Source of the DNA: Algicola sp.
GTDB lineage: Bacteria > Bacteroidota > Bacteroidia > Flavobacteriales > Flavobacteriaceae
Reading direction: 5' to 3'
DNA length: 64,000 nt
Assembly (NCBI GenBank): GCA_018222835.1
Contig: JAAEZN010000006.1
Location: 1-64,000, forward strand
The notes under the pieces were generated by a model. The model made no database searches. It was given only the letters and a program-made list of their open reading frames with translations, and had not been told where the DNA came from. Positions 8,927 through 17,286 of this stretch are shown piece by piece. The position numbers and the translations under genes were made by a program. Every line of letters begins with the position of its first letter. Positions within the stretch are counted from its first letter, which is position 1.

Positions 8927-9499
8927 ATGTTGGAGAAACTGCTCAAATGGGATAGGGATACTTTTGTTTATCTCAATGGTTTGGGCATAGAAAAGTACGA
9001 CTTGTTTTGGGCCACGGTCACCCAATTCACCACTTGGATTCCCCTTTTTATTCTATTTGTGATATTGTTTTACCTCAACTTTCCAAAGAAAGAGGCACTG
9101 CATAAATTTTTGACCGTCTTGGGATTGGTGGTTTTTATCGCCCTGATCACGCATTTTACGAAAATTTCAGTAGCAAGGTTAAGACCCAACAATACCGAAG
9201 AAATCAATTCCCTTATCCGAATACTTAAAACTCCAACGGATTTTAGTTTTTTCTCGGGTCATGCATCAAGTTCATTTTCCATAACCACTTTAATGTTTCT
9301 GTTTCTGAGAAAAAAAGTGAAATGGGCCATACTGTTCTTTATTTGGCCACTACTGTTTACGGCGAGCCGTATTTACGTTGGCGTGCACTATCCTTTCGAT
9401 ATTTTGGTAGGTACCATAGTGGGCGTATCCAGCGGAACGCTCTTCTTTTGGCTATACCAACGCTTTATCGCACCCGGCTCAAGGTCAGTCCATCCCTAA
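8927..9499 (+). CDS. PAP2-family membrane phosphatase
   Basis: This 190-residue protein has several membrane helices and all three parts of the PAP2 signature: KISVARLRP at 79-87, SGHAS at 110-114, and SRIYVGVHYPFD at 147-158 with the catalytic histidines in parts two and three. PAP2 enzymes dephosphorylate lipid phosphates such as undecaprenyl pyrophosphate or phosphatidic acid, with the active site facing the periplasm. With cdsA, psd and lpxK elsewhere in the window an envelope-lipid role is plausible, but the substrate cannot be told. It starts 5 bases after tatA. Its last 35 bases overlap the convergent methyltransferase gene, so the tail is antisense to that gene's end. Confidence 0.88.
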   Translation: MLEKLLKWDRDTFVYLNGLGIEKYDLFWATVTQFTTWIPLFILFVILFYLNFPKKEALHKFLTVLGLVVFIALITHFTKISVARLRPNNTEEINSLIRILKTPTDFSFFSGHASSSFSITTLMFLFLRKKVKWAILFFIWPLLFTASRIYVGVHYPFDILVGTIVGVSSGTLFFWLYQRFIAPGSRSVHP

Positions 9500-10106
9500 T
9501 GGGCAACAGAACGGTTTCCACTCTGGGGTCTTCCTTTAATTTCTGATTATATTTTAACAATGAAGCCGTGGCCTTGTCCGATTTTTGTACAGGCTCTACC
9601 ACTTTTCCGGACCACAGTACATTGTCCGAAAGAATCACGCTGCCCGGTTTTGTTTTTTGAATGACCGCTTCAAAATAACCATCATAGTTTACCTTTTGGG
9701 CATCAATAAAAATAAGGTCAAAAGTATGGTTCAAGTTAGGTATTATTTCAAGAGCATCTCCGGTATGTTGTTTTATCTGAGTGCCAAACCCACTCTTGTC
9801 AAAATACTTTCTTTGCATTCCGTGGAGTTCTTCGTTCACCTCTATAGTATGCAACTCGCCCTCTTTTTTAAGTCCTTCGGCCAAGCACAATGCCGAATAC
9901 CCGGTATAAGTGCCGATCTCAAGGATATATCTTGGATTGATAATTTTAGAAAGCATGCTCAACACTCTACCTTGAAAATGTCCAGTGATCATTCTGGGCT
10001 GTATCACCTTTAGGTGTGTTTCTCTGGTAAGTTCTTGCAATAGCTCAGGTTCGCCTTCGGAATTATTGGCAATGTAGCTCTCCAGGATCGGTGATAAGAA
10101 ATGCAT
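9465..10106 (-). CDS. Class I SAM-dependent O-methyltransferase (Methyltransf_3, catechol-type)
   Basis: This 213-residue cytosolic protein has the Rossmann motif I ILEIGTYTGYSALCLA (61-76), an acidic ribose-binding stretch (TIEVNEE, 87-93) and DLIFIDAQKVNYDGY at 130-144, the metal- and substrate-binding region of the COMT/CCoAMT-type family. Such enzymes methylate catechol-like hydroxyls with a divalent metal; the natural substrate here is unknown. It is transcribed alone toward the PAP2 gene, with which it overlaps tail to tail by 35 bases. A TATTTTTG -7 box lies upstream of its ATG (near 10118-10125 on the minus strand), divergent from the GNAT gene. Confidence 0.88.
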   Translation of the reverse strand: MHFLSPILESYIANNSEGEPELLQELTRETHLKVIQPRMITGHFQGRVLSMLSKIINPRYILEIGTYTGYSALCLAEGLKKEGELHTIEVNEELHGMQRKYFDKSGFGTQIKQHTGDALEIIPNLNHTFDLIFIDAQKVNYDGYFEAVIQKTKPGSVILSDNVLWSGKVVEPVQKSDKATASLLKYNQKLKEDPRVETVLLPIRDGLTLSRVR

Positions 10107-10172
10107 GATAAATTTTTCGCAAAAATATGGAAAAGAACTACATTGGAACAGCTCTTAAAATAAAAGCATACT

Positions 10173-10637
10173 ATGTCGTTACCAAAGGTAAACATACGAA
10201 CAGCAACAATGGAGGACCTCCCTTTACTGCTAAACTTTGAACAGGAAATAATAAATGCTGAACGTCCTTTTGATGTTACCATAAAGGAAGGAACGATCAG
10301 TTATTACGATATCAAGGCAATAATTAAAGATCCGAAAGCACATATTGTGGTGGCAGAGGTGAATGGCAAGGTGGTCGCATCCGGCTACGCCATTCCAAAA
10401 AAGGCTAGACACTATCTAAATCACTATTACTATGCATATCTCGGTTTTATGTACACAGATCAAGAATATCGCGGTAAGGGAATCAATGCCATGATTGTTG
10501 ATGAGCTTAAAAATTGGTCCAAGTCAGAAGGTTTTAAGGAAATCAGATTAACAGTGTACAATGATAATCTGCCCGCAATAAGAGCGTATGAAAAAGTGGG
10601 TTTTAAAAAGCACATTATAGAAATGCGTTTGGAGTGA
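10173..10637 (+). CDS. GNAT family N-acetyltransferase
   Basis: This 154-residue protein fits a single GNAT domain: VRTATxxD-like start (NIRTATMEDL), central beta strands with VVASGYAI, acetyl-CoA pyrophosphate loop EYRGKGIN at 98-105, and closing NLPAIRAYEKVGFKK. It should transfer an acetyl group from acetyl-CoA to an amine, but the acceptor cannot be predicted. The kynureninase start is 57 bases downstream on the same strand, and the MFS transporter follows, so the three may share a transcript. Confidence 0.85.
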   Translation: MSLPKVNIRTATMEDLPLLLNFEQEIINAERPFDVTIKEGTISYYDIKAIIKDPKAHIVVAEVNGKVVASGYAIPKKARHYLNHYYYAYLGFMYTDQEYRGKGINAMIVDELKNWSKSEGFKEIRLTVYNDNLPAIRAYEKVGFKKHIIEMRLE

Positions 10638-10694
10638 TTCCAAGATATGCACATTATCAACACAAATCGTATTTTTGATGCAAATCAAAATAGA

Positions 10695-11963
10695 ATGACC
10701 TTCCAAAACACGCTAGAATTTGCCCAAAAGCTGGATGCTTCCGATAAATTATCTCCTTACAGAAATGAATTTCATTACCCCCAAGTCAATGGGAAAGACG
10801 TAATCTATTTTACGGGAAACTCCCTTGGGCTTCAACCAAAAAGAACCCAGAAGTTTGTGGACGAGGTAATGAAAGATTGGAGGGAGTTGGCTGTAGAAGG
10901 TCATTTTTATGCCGATAAACCATGGTGGGATTATCACGAAAGACTTGCCAAGGGTCTGGGCAACGTAGTGGGAGCCATGCCTAAAGAGATTTCTGTGATG
11001 AATACATTGACGGTAAACCTTCATTTGTTGATGGTGTCTTTTTACCGGCCGACTGGAAAACGCTTTAAGATCATCTGCGAAGAGAAGGCTTTTCCATCCG
11101 ATCAGTATATGCTGAAGAGTCAAGTACGTTTTCATGGCTTGGATCCCAAAGAGGCTATTGTCGAGGTTAAGAAACGAGATGGGGAAAACGCTTGGCGTAC
11201 CGAGGATATTATCCAAAAAATCAACGAGGTGGGCGATGAGCTTGCCTTGGTGCTTATGGGCGGTGTGAATTATTACAATGGCCAAGTTTTGGATATGGAA
11301 GCCATTACCAAAGCAGGAAAGGATGTTGGTTCATTTGTTGGTTGGGATTTGGCACACGCCGTGGGCAACATTAAATTAAACTTGCACGATTGGGGAGCCG
11401 ATTTTGCTGCTTGGTGCAGCTACAAATACATGAACAGTGGTCCAGGGAATGCATCGGGTATATTTGTGCACGAAAAACACTTGGGCAAAGAAGATATTCC
11501 CCGTTTTGAAGGCTGGTGGGGCACCAAAAAAGAAACACGTTTTTTAATGCAGCCAGAATTCGACCCTATTGAAAGTGCCGATGCGTGGCAATTGAGCAAT
11601 CCATCCATACTCTCGGTGGCACCTTATTTAGCTTCGTTGGAAATATTTGAAGAAGTAGGTATGGACGCGCTTATTGAAAAGCAGAAGGTCATAGTAGCCT
11701 ACTTGGAGTTTGTACTGCAGGAGATCGATAAGGAAGTGGACAGTACATTCGAGATTATAACCCCCAAGGACAGAGGATGCCAGCTTTCTGTTTTTTTACA
11801 CGGAGAGGGTAGGGCCATCTTCGATTATTTAATGAAAAGTGGAGTTATTACCGATTGGAGGGAACCGAACGTAATTCGTTTGGCCCCTGTGCCTTTATAT
11901 TGTTCGTTTGAGGATATGTACCGTTTTGGACAGATTCTAAAAAAAGGAATACAGAACAAATAG
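10695..11963 (+). CDS. kynU: Kynureninase
   Basis: I start at the ATG at 10695 (422 residues, the usual family length) rather than an in-frame ATG at 10647, which adds 16 residues (MHIINTNRIF...) just after the GNAT stop. Kynureninase is a PLP enzyme that splits kynurenine or 3-hydroxykynurenine into alanine and (hydroxy)anthranilate. Visible motifs are YFTGNSLGLQPK (38-49), the PLP-binding GWDLAHAVGN (216-225) and the Schiff-base lysine in SYKYMNSGPG (Lys244). Its partner enzyme, kynurenine 3-monooxygenase, is encoded at 19302. It lies 38 bases before the MFS gene. Confidence 0.95.
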   Translation: MTFQNTLEFAQKLDASDKLSPYRNEFHYPQVNGKDVIYFTGNSLGLQPKRTQKFVDEVMKDWRELAVEGHFYADKPWWDYHERLAKGLGNVVGAMPKEISVMNTLTVNLHLLMVSFYRPTGKRFKIICEEKAFPSDQYMLKSQVRFHGLDPKEAIVEVKKRDGENAWRTEDIIQKINEVGDELALVLMGGVNYYNGQVLDMEAITKAGKDVGSFVGWDLAHAVGNIKLNLHDWGADFAAWCSYKYMNSGPGNASGIFVHEKHLGKEDIPRFEGWWGTKKETRFLMQPEFDPIESADAWQLSNPSILSVAPYLASLEIFEEVGMDALIEKQKVIVAYLEFVLQEIDKEVDSTFEIITPKDRGCQLSVFLHGEGRAIFDYLMKSGVITDWREPNVIRLAPVPLYCSFEDMYRFGQILKKGIQNK

Positions 11964-12001
11964 GCGCAAAAACCAAAACTAACCATCAACTGGACCTTTG
12001 T

Positions 12002-13150
12002 ATGAAATCCCTATGGCTTATTCTTACCAACTCAAGATATTTTGGAGCGGCATGGGTGTTCACCAGTTTAAATATTTGGTTTGGGACTTGGGCCATATAT
12101 ATTCCCACAGTAAAGGAAAGACTGGATATAAACAAAGCAGATCTTGGTATTGCCCTTTTTTGTTTGTCCCTAGGAGTGTTTACCATTTTTCCAGTGGCTT
12201 CCAAAATTGTCAATAAACTTGGTGTAGGTAAGGCATCGTGGTACGGGGTTATCTTTGTTTCCATAACGGCAATGCTACCGCTTATGGCGCCCAACTATTA
12301 TATGTTGATGGCTGCTTTGTATCTTTTTGGGGCCAGCAACGGGTTTCTGGATATTGCCGTAAATACCTTGGTCACTGAGATAGAAAAGGAGGATAAACAA
12401 AATATTATGTCTGCCGCCCATGGATTTTTTAGCTTGGGGGGCATTTTAGTAGGTCTGGGTAGTTTCTTGATCCCGATAATCGGAAACCCAGTACTTCATA
12501 TGGGTATTACCGTGGTGTTGGTGTTTCTGGTCAATCTGTATTTTAGGAAACATTATATCAATATCGTTGCTGCGCCGGTAGAAAAGGAACCCTTCAGTTT
12601 TAAACTGTTCAAGCCATTATTGCTTTTAGGGATAATAGGCTTTGTTTCCTTTGGAGCCGAAGGGGCCATTGTAGATTGGAGTGCTCTTTACCTCAAGGAA
12701 ATGACCATGGCTCCGGAAGTATTGCTTGGGGCCGGTTTTTTAGCATTTTCCACTACCATGACACTAGGGCGGTTTTTAGGTGACGGCATTAGTGAAAGGA
12801 TAGGCCCTATAAAAATTGTTGGCCTAGGTGCCATAATTGCAGCAATTGGTTTTGTTCTGGTATTGACACAGCATACCACTTGGTCCATTGTGGGCTTTGC
12901 CTTTAACGGGCTTGGGTTTTCGGTAATAGTCCCCGAACTGTTCAGGATCGGTGGTAACGTTAAAGGTGTAGATTCTTCTCAAGGGGTTGCCTTTATCGCC
13001 GGAGCGGGCTATATGGGCTTTTTGTTGGGTCCCGTTATTCTAGGGTTTATTGCGGAAAGTGCTTCTTTGAACTATAGCTTTATATTGCTCCTGTGTTTGG
13101 CTTTGTTGGTGTTGGCAATCACTTTTTTCCTTGAAAAGAAGCGTAAGTGA
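12002..13150 (+). CDS. MFS transporter
   Basis: This 382-residue protein is made largely of hydrophobic helices (about 11-12) in two halves. The loop between helices 2 and 3 is VNKLGVGKA, a weak form of the MFS GxLaDrxGrr loop, and the second half repeats it as FLGDGISERIGP. It resembles the short MFS group that includes YbjJ- and FucP-like carriers rather than drug exporters with an R-rich motif. The substrate is unknown. Its place just downstream of kynureninase suggests transport of tryptophan breakdown products, but that is position only. A CCTTTG sequence just before the ATG looks like a degraded -7 box. Confidence 0.85.
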   Translation: MKSLWLILTNSRYFGAAWVFTSLNIWFGTWAIYIPTVKERLDINKADLGIALFCLSLGVFTIFPVASKIVNKLGVGKASWYGVIFVSITAMLPLMAPNYYMLMAALYLFGASNGFLDIAVNTLVTEIEKEDKQNIMSAAHGFFSLGGILVGLGSFLIPIIGNPVLHMGITVVLVFLVNLYFRKHYINIVAAPVEKEPFSFKLFKPLLLLGIIGFVSFGAEGAIVDWSALYLKEMTMAPEVLLGAGFLAFSTTMTLGRFLGDGISERIGPIKIVGLGAIIAAIGFVLVLTQHTTWSIVGFAFNGLGFSVIVPELFRIGGNVKGVDSSQGVAFIAGAGYMGFLLGPVILGFIAESASLNYSFILLLCLALLVLAITFFLEKKRK

Positions 13151-13199
13151 TAGTAGATTTATGCTGCTATTATTGATAAATTTTTCGCCTAAGGATCCA

Positions 13200-13616
13200 T
13201 CATACTGCATCGATCAGGCCTAAATCATCAAGTACTTTGGTCAACTGGCCTTTATTTATGGGTTTAACGATATAGTTGCTGACTACTGCATAATTCTTTG
13301 CTTTTTCTTGATCTGATGGGTTAATGGATGAACTCACCACGTATATCACTACCTTTTCCCTGTTTTGATGTGGGATCTCTACAAAATCATCCAAAAATCC
13401 CCAACCATCTTTTATGGGCATGTTCAGGTCCAAAAATATGACGGAGGGTAACTTTTTTCCATTCTCAATTAACTGTGTTAGGGCATCCATGGCTTCCTGC
13501 CCATTTTGGTAGATAAGTACCTCATTGGAAAATTTGATTCTTTCCAGCAATATCTTCATTCCAAATTGATGAATGGGGTCATCATCAACAATAAATGCAA
13601 TGTCCAATAAACCCAT
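13200..13616 (-). CDS. Stand-alone response regulator receiver protein (first HK/REC pair)
   Basis: This 138-residue protein is a single receiver domain: acidic pocket VDDD at 10-13, phospho-acceptor Asp63 in FLDLNMP, switch Ser in VSSS (about 94-97), and Lys118-Pro119 in YIVKPI. No output domain is present, so it must act by protein contact or as part of a phosphorelay. It begins 2 bases after the stop of the kinase gene and is surely co-transcribed and cognate. It is paralogous to the receiver at 50991, also next to a PAS kinase. Such single-domain receivers next to PAS kinases are frequent in Bacteroidota. Confidence 0.9.
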   Translation of the reverse strand: MGLLDIAFIVDDDPIHQFGMKILLERIKFSNEVLIYQNGQEAMDALTQLIENGKKLPSVIFLDLNMPIKDGWGFLDDFVEIPHQNREKVVIYVVSSSINPSDQEKAKNYAVVSNYIVKPINKGQLTKVLDDLGLIDAV

Positions 13617-13618
13617 GC

Positions 13619-15430
13619 TTATTTTTTTAATAGGGTAACTTTAAAAATTGTTCCAACGGCGGGTTGGCTTTCAACTACAATTTTACCGCCCATGGACTCT
13701 ACTTGATTTTTAGTTATAAATAGACCGATTCCCCGGGCATCTTCGTTGCCATGAAAAGTCTTGTACATACCAAAGAGTTTTTCGCCATATTTATCCAGGT
13801 CAATGCCCAGACCATTGTCCTCTACTTGTAGAACAACTGTTTCGTTGTCCTCTGTAGCAGAAATGGATACCAAGGCTTTTTCTTTACTTTGGTCCTTGTA
13901 CTTAATTGCGTTGGTGACCAAATTGAGCACAATGCTCTCCAGGTATGCCAATACCCCTTTTACTTCAATATTTTTTGGGATGCTGATGTGCACGTGGGCC
14001 CGATTTTCATCTATCACAGCTTGAATGTCGGTCAATACTTTATCCACCAAAGGATTAAGTGGGATTGACTTTAACTTTTTATCGGCTTCAAGTTTTACCT
14101 GTACCACTTCATTTAGGTGGGAAATGGTTTCATTTAATCCTTTTGATGCCTTGGTCAACAGTTTTAGGCTGTCTTTCCGGATATCCTCACCTAAGGATTC
14201 ATCAGTAATAAAATCACTGATCATGGTAAGGTTCGCGGCATGCGATCTTAGGTTGTGCGAAACAATATGGGCAAAATTCATAAGACTATTGTTCTGGTTG
14301 GTTGTCAATTCCAATAGTCCTTTTAGCTTTTTCTCCGCTTTGATCCTGGTTGAGATATCCACAATTTGAGAGATGAAATGGGAGATTTCCCCATCAACAT
14401 TGCGCTCCACGGTAACTGTAAGGATTACATAGACCAATTGTCTATTATTGTTGAAATATCTCTTTTCGATTTGATAGGAATTCCTTTTTCCCTTAATGAG
14501 CTCGTTTAACAAAAAAAGGTCGATTTCAAGATCGTCCGGATGGGTTATATCTTGAAAGTTAAGATTTAGAAGGGTGTCCTTGGAATAGCCAAGGCTTTTG
14601 CACAGACTCGAGTTTACATCTATAAATTTACCATTTTTGGCCACTAAAGCCATCCCTATTGAAGAGTTGTCAAAAGTACCTTTTAAGGATGCCCGGCTAT
14701 TTTCTAATTGAAGCTGAGCCTGTTTTCTCCGATCTATATCTTGAAAAGTGCCAACGATTCGAACACATTTGTTGTTCAACATTTCTGGTTCCCCAATGGC
14801 CCTGATCCAGACCACATTTCCTTTAGAAGTAACAATTTGTAATTCAGCGTCCCATTTAATGCCCTGCTCAATTCCATCTTTCACCAGTTTGGCCATGGTT
14901 TCTCTGCTGTGCCCTTCCTTGTAAAAGGATAATCCTTTTGCTAAATCGGGTATGTAGTCTTCTGGGACCTCATGGATCTCTTTGGTCATTTTGGACCAAT
15001 AAATGGTATTTCGGACCAGATCGATTTCCCATCCACCAATTTTCGCAACTTGTTGGGATTTAATTAAAAGGTCTTCTTCAAGTCTTTTGTGGGTTACATT
15101 TTCGAGGATGACAAGAATATTCGGAGAACTGTTTTCGTCTTGTTCGCTCAATAAACTGACTTTCCAATCGTACCAAATGGAATTGCCATTTTTTTGGACA
15201 ATTCTCTTAGAATCGGAGCGGTTCTTTATGCCTTCCAAGCAGTAGTTGATATCGATCTTGAGTTCTTCGGGCAATTCGGGCATGGCTTCGAAAAAATTCT
15301 TGCCCAAAATGTCCGACTCTAAATCAAAAGAACTTAGCCATTGTTTTGAAAAATCTACAAAGAACTGTTCATGGTTTATTATAGCAAAGGGAATAGATGC
15401 GTGTTGAAATACTGATTTAACGGGGGTCAT
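13619..15430 (-). CDS. Soluble PAS-domain sensor histidine kinase (first HK/REC pair)
   Basis: I start at the ATG at 15430 (603 residues); a TTG at 15460 would add ten residues, but the paralog aligns better with the ATG. The protein has no membrane helix. It has three PAS domains (about 6-110; 130-235 with the PAS_3-type pattern GGWEIDLVRNTIYWS; 246-360), then the HisKA helix FAHIVSHNLRSHA with phospho-His392, and a HATPase domain with DNGLGI (538-543) and ARGIGL (565-570). It senses a cytosolic signal, perhaps redox or a small ligand, and phosphorylates the receiver encoded 2 bases downstream. It closely parallels the kinase at 51391. Confidence 0.9.
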   Translation of the reverse strand: MTPVKSVFQHASIPFAIINHEQFFVDFSKQWLSSFDLESDILGKNFFEAMPELPEELKIDINYCLEGIKNRSDSKRIVQKNGNSIWYDWKVSLLSEQDENSSPNILVILENVTHKRLEEDLLIKSQQVAKIGGWEIDLVRNTIYWSKMTKEIHEVPEDYIPDLAKGLSFYKEGHSRETMAKLVKDGIEQGIKWDAELQIVTSKGNVVWIRAIGEPEMLNNKCVRIVGTFQDIDRRKQAQLQLENSRASLKGTFDNSSIGMALVAKNGKFIDVNSSLCKSLGYSKDTLLNLNFQDITHPDDLEIDLFLLNELIKGKRNSYQIEKRYFNNNRQLVYVILTVTVERNVDGEISHFISQIVDISTRIKAEKKLKGLLELTTNQNNSLMNFAHIVSHNLRSHAANLTMISDFITDESLGEDIRKDSLKLLTKASKGLNETISHLNEVVQVKLEADKKLKSIPLNPLVDKVLTDIQAVIDENRAHVHISIPKNIEVKGVLAYLESIVLNLVTNAIKYKDQSKEKALVSISATEDNETVVLQVEDNGLGIDLDKYGEKLFGMYKTFHGNEDARGIGLFITKNQVESMGGKIVVESQPAVGTIFKVTLLKK

Positions 15431-15481
15431 GGTAGTATTTTGAATGCCTAAATTTATCAAAACAAGACTAATACTACAATA

Positions 15482-15507
15482 AATCAGATAAATTCATTTG
15501 TCTGATT
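15482..15507. promoter_or_regulatory. Inverted repeat upstream of the first histidine kinase gene
   Basis: An 11-bp inverted repeat, AATCAGATAAA / TTTGTCTGATT, with one imperfect pair and a TTCA spacer, lies 52-77 bases before the kinase ATG. No T-run follows on the minus strand, so an operator or 5'-UTR hairpin is more likely than a terminator. Confidence 0.4.
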
Positions 15508-15656
15508 ATGAACGGATAACTGTAACGTTCTTGATATAAGTCACTTCTAAGGTGATTTTATGAAAAAAATATTTCAGAAATTGAGATTGATTGAATTTTT
15601 AAGAATAGCGAATGCTCAAAGTGCTGAGTTGTTCCTGCCAATTTAGTAGCAAAACC

Positions 15657-16346
15657 TTAATCTTTTTTTACGGTAAGTCCGGTAAAATATAAACTGGTTC
15701 CACCTTCTGGACGGTTATGTTGCTTGGCCAGTTGTAGGCCTTCCATCTCGATATAATCTTCCCAAGTGGAAACCAAATTGGGCTCTTCTTGGTTGGATTT
15801 GCGGTATGCCCATTCACGGAGAATATAATCGTCCTTAAAGTAAAGATCATATGCGTCTCCAGGGGTGTAACCACCTTCGTTGGCATATACAATGGTAAGT
15901 TTTTGCATGGGCTCTTCGCTTATTGGAGCAACAGCATCTGTGGTGTGCTCATAGGTATAATTTTCGGAATCCCACATTAAATTAAAGGGGGCCAACAACC
16001 AGTATCGGTCGTTAATAAAACCACTATTGGTTTTAATCGCTATACTGTCCATTGAATTTCGGTTGTAAGTAAGGGTATCCGCTCCAGAAATGGCAGAAAC
16101 AATGTTGCTCTTGGGCTCCCAATCCCAGCTACGTTCAAAATGCATGGAGTCTCTATCCACATTAAAAGTAAAGGTGATTCTTTTTACTTTGGACCAGTAA
16201 TCAAATCCATGGGCATCCGCTATGCGTTCGGGCACGGTTTTTTCAACTTCTGCTGATTTTTCTGCTTCTTCGGTTTTCTTTGGTTCCGTTTTACAGGCCG
16301 TAAATATTAAAAAGGCAAACAATGCAACGAGAGAATTGGTCTTCAT
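15657..16346 (-). CDS. DUF6503-type lipoprotein
   Basis: This 229-residue protein has a lipoprotein signal (MKTNSLVALFAFLIFTAC) with the lipobox cysteine at residue 18, followed by a charged linker rich in Lys and Glu (19-42). The body (RIADAHGFDYWSKVKRITFTF, then WDWEPKSN and YWLLAPFNLMWD) fits the Bacteroidota family I know as DUF6503, which resembles LolA-like or YdaL-like beta sheets that may bind lipid. It is probably anchored in the outer or inner membrane facing the periplasm. It stands alone and is divergent from the sigma factor gene 87 bases away. The function is unknown and the family assignment is from memory. Confidence 0.65.
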   Translation of the reverse strand: MKTNSLVALFAFLIFTACKTEPKKTEEAEKSAEVEKTVPERIADAHGFDYWSKVKRITFTFNVDRDSMHFERSWDWEPKSNIVSAISGADTLTYNRNSMDSIAIKTNSGFINDRYWLLAPFNLMWDSENYTYEHTTDAVAPISEEPMQKLTIVYANEGGYTPGDAYDLYFKDDYILREWAYRKSNQEEPNLVSTWEDYIEMEGLQLAKQHNRPEGGTSLYFTGLTVKKD

Positions 16347-16433
16347 ATCTGGTTTTTAGCCAAATATACTAGGAAAATCTCTTAACTTGCGCGCCCATTT
16401 TAAAAAGCCTGAGCAAATAAATCTGTTTTTGGA

Positions 16434-17063
16434 GTGACTTTTTTAAAAAACTTGTTTCTAATTATTATAAGTAACCCCGACAAAGCATTTTTGGAAAAGG
16501 AAGACTTATACGTACATCTTTCTGATGAGGAATTGGTGAAACAGATCGTAGCTGATAATGATCCTATGCTTTTTGGTAAGTTGTACGATCGCTATGCACA
16601 AATGGTGTACAATAAATGTTATGGATTCGCAAAATCTGCGGACGAGGCTGAGGACTTAACACAGGATGTATTTCTTCAACTGTTTATCAAACTTCGGACC
16701 TTTAAGGGAAAATCGAAGTTTTCTACCTGGCTGTATTCTTTTACCTATAATTTTTGTGTGAACTATGTAAATAGGAACAAACAACTCAAAATACGGGATA
16801 ATTCCGTTCAAGTTGAGAATTCCGAACATAAACTTACCGAAGAAGTGCCCGATGAGAGCCTGTACGAAATGAAAGCGGACAAACTTAAAAAGGCCCTGGA
16901 ACACCTATCGCCCGAAGATAAATCCATTTTGTTGTTAAAGTATCAAGATGGAGCCAGTATCAAGGAGTTGGTAGGATTAATGGATATTGGGGAAAGTGCG
17001 GTAAAGATGCGGCTTAAAAGAGCTAAAGAACGACTAGTGGAAATCTATAATATTCTCGAATAG
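16434..17063 (+). CDS. ECF-type RNA polymerase sigma factor
   Basis: This 209-residue protein starts at a GTG (16434); no ATG lies before the conserved region. Region 2 spans about 50-118 (LFGKLYDRYAQMVYNKC, SADEAEDLTQDVFLQLF, STWLYSFTYNFCVNY), and region 4 about 150-205 with the helix-turn-helix DGASIKELVGLMDIGESAVK. It directs RNA polymerase to a stress- or envelope-type regulon. No transmembrane anti-sigma gene is adjacent. Instead a 62-residue helical protein begins on the very next base, followed by an MscS channel and ClpP. The N-terminal about 25 residues are hydrophobic and unusual for the family. Confidence 0.88.
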   Translation: MTFLKNLFLIIISNPDKAFLEKEDLYVHLSDEELVKQIVADNDPMLFGKLYDRYAQMVYNKCYGFAKSADEAEDLTQDVFLQLFIKLRTFKGKSKFSTWLYSFTYNFCVNYVNRNKQLKIRDNSVQVENSEHKLTEEVPDESLYEMKADKLKKALEHLSPEDKSILLLKYQDGASIKELVGLMDIGESAVKMRLKRAKERLVEIYNILE

Positions 17064-17252
17064 ATGGCAAAGAAACACAAAAACCCATTTAAAGAGCTGG
17101 AGGCCTCCTTGCACGAGACACCTCCGGAAATGAAACAAAAAGTGATGAACGATATTGCCGCTGCAAAGTTGGTCATGGACATGGCTTCATTGTTCTCTAT
17201 CAACTTGGGAGCTGCTTTGCGCAAATTATTCCGAACACTTGGCGACAACTAA
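17064..17252 (+). CDS. Small helical protein coupled to the sigma factor gene
   Basis: This 62-residue protein has its ATG directly on the base after the sigma factor stop (TAG-ATG), so translation is almost certainly coupled. It is charged and helical, with no membrane segment and no cysteine. The sequence pattern (MAKKHKNPFKELEASL, then KQKVMNDIAAAKLVMDMASL) matches none of the families I know, though I recall small proteins like it beside flavobacterial sigma factors. It could bind the sigma factor or help its synthesis. Against an anti-sigma role, it lacks the HxxxCxxC zinc motif and the membrane anchor of common anti-sigma types. Function unknown. Confidence 0.72.
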   Translation: MAKKHKNPFKELEASLHETPPEMKQKVMNDIAAAKLVMDMASLFSINLGAALRKLFRTLGDN

Positions 17253-17286
17253 TCAACAAACAGAACACTATAAATAAACAAAAACT

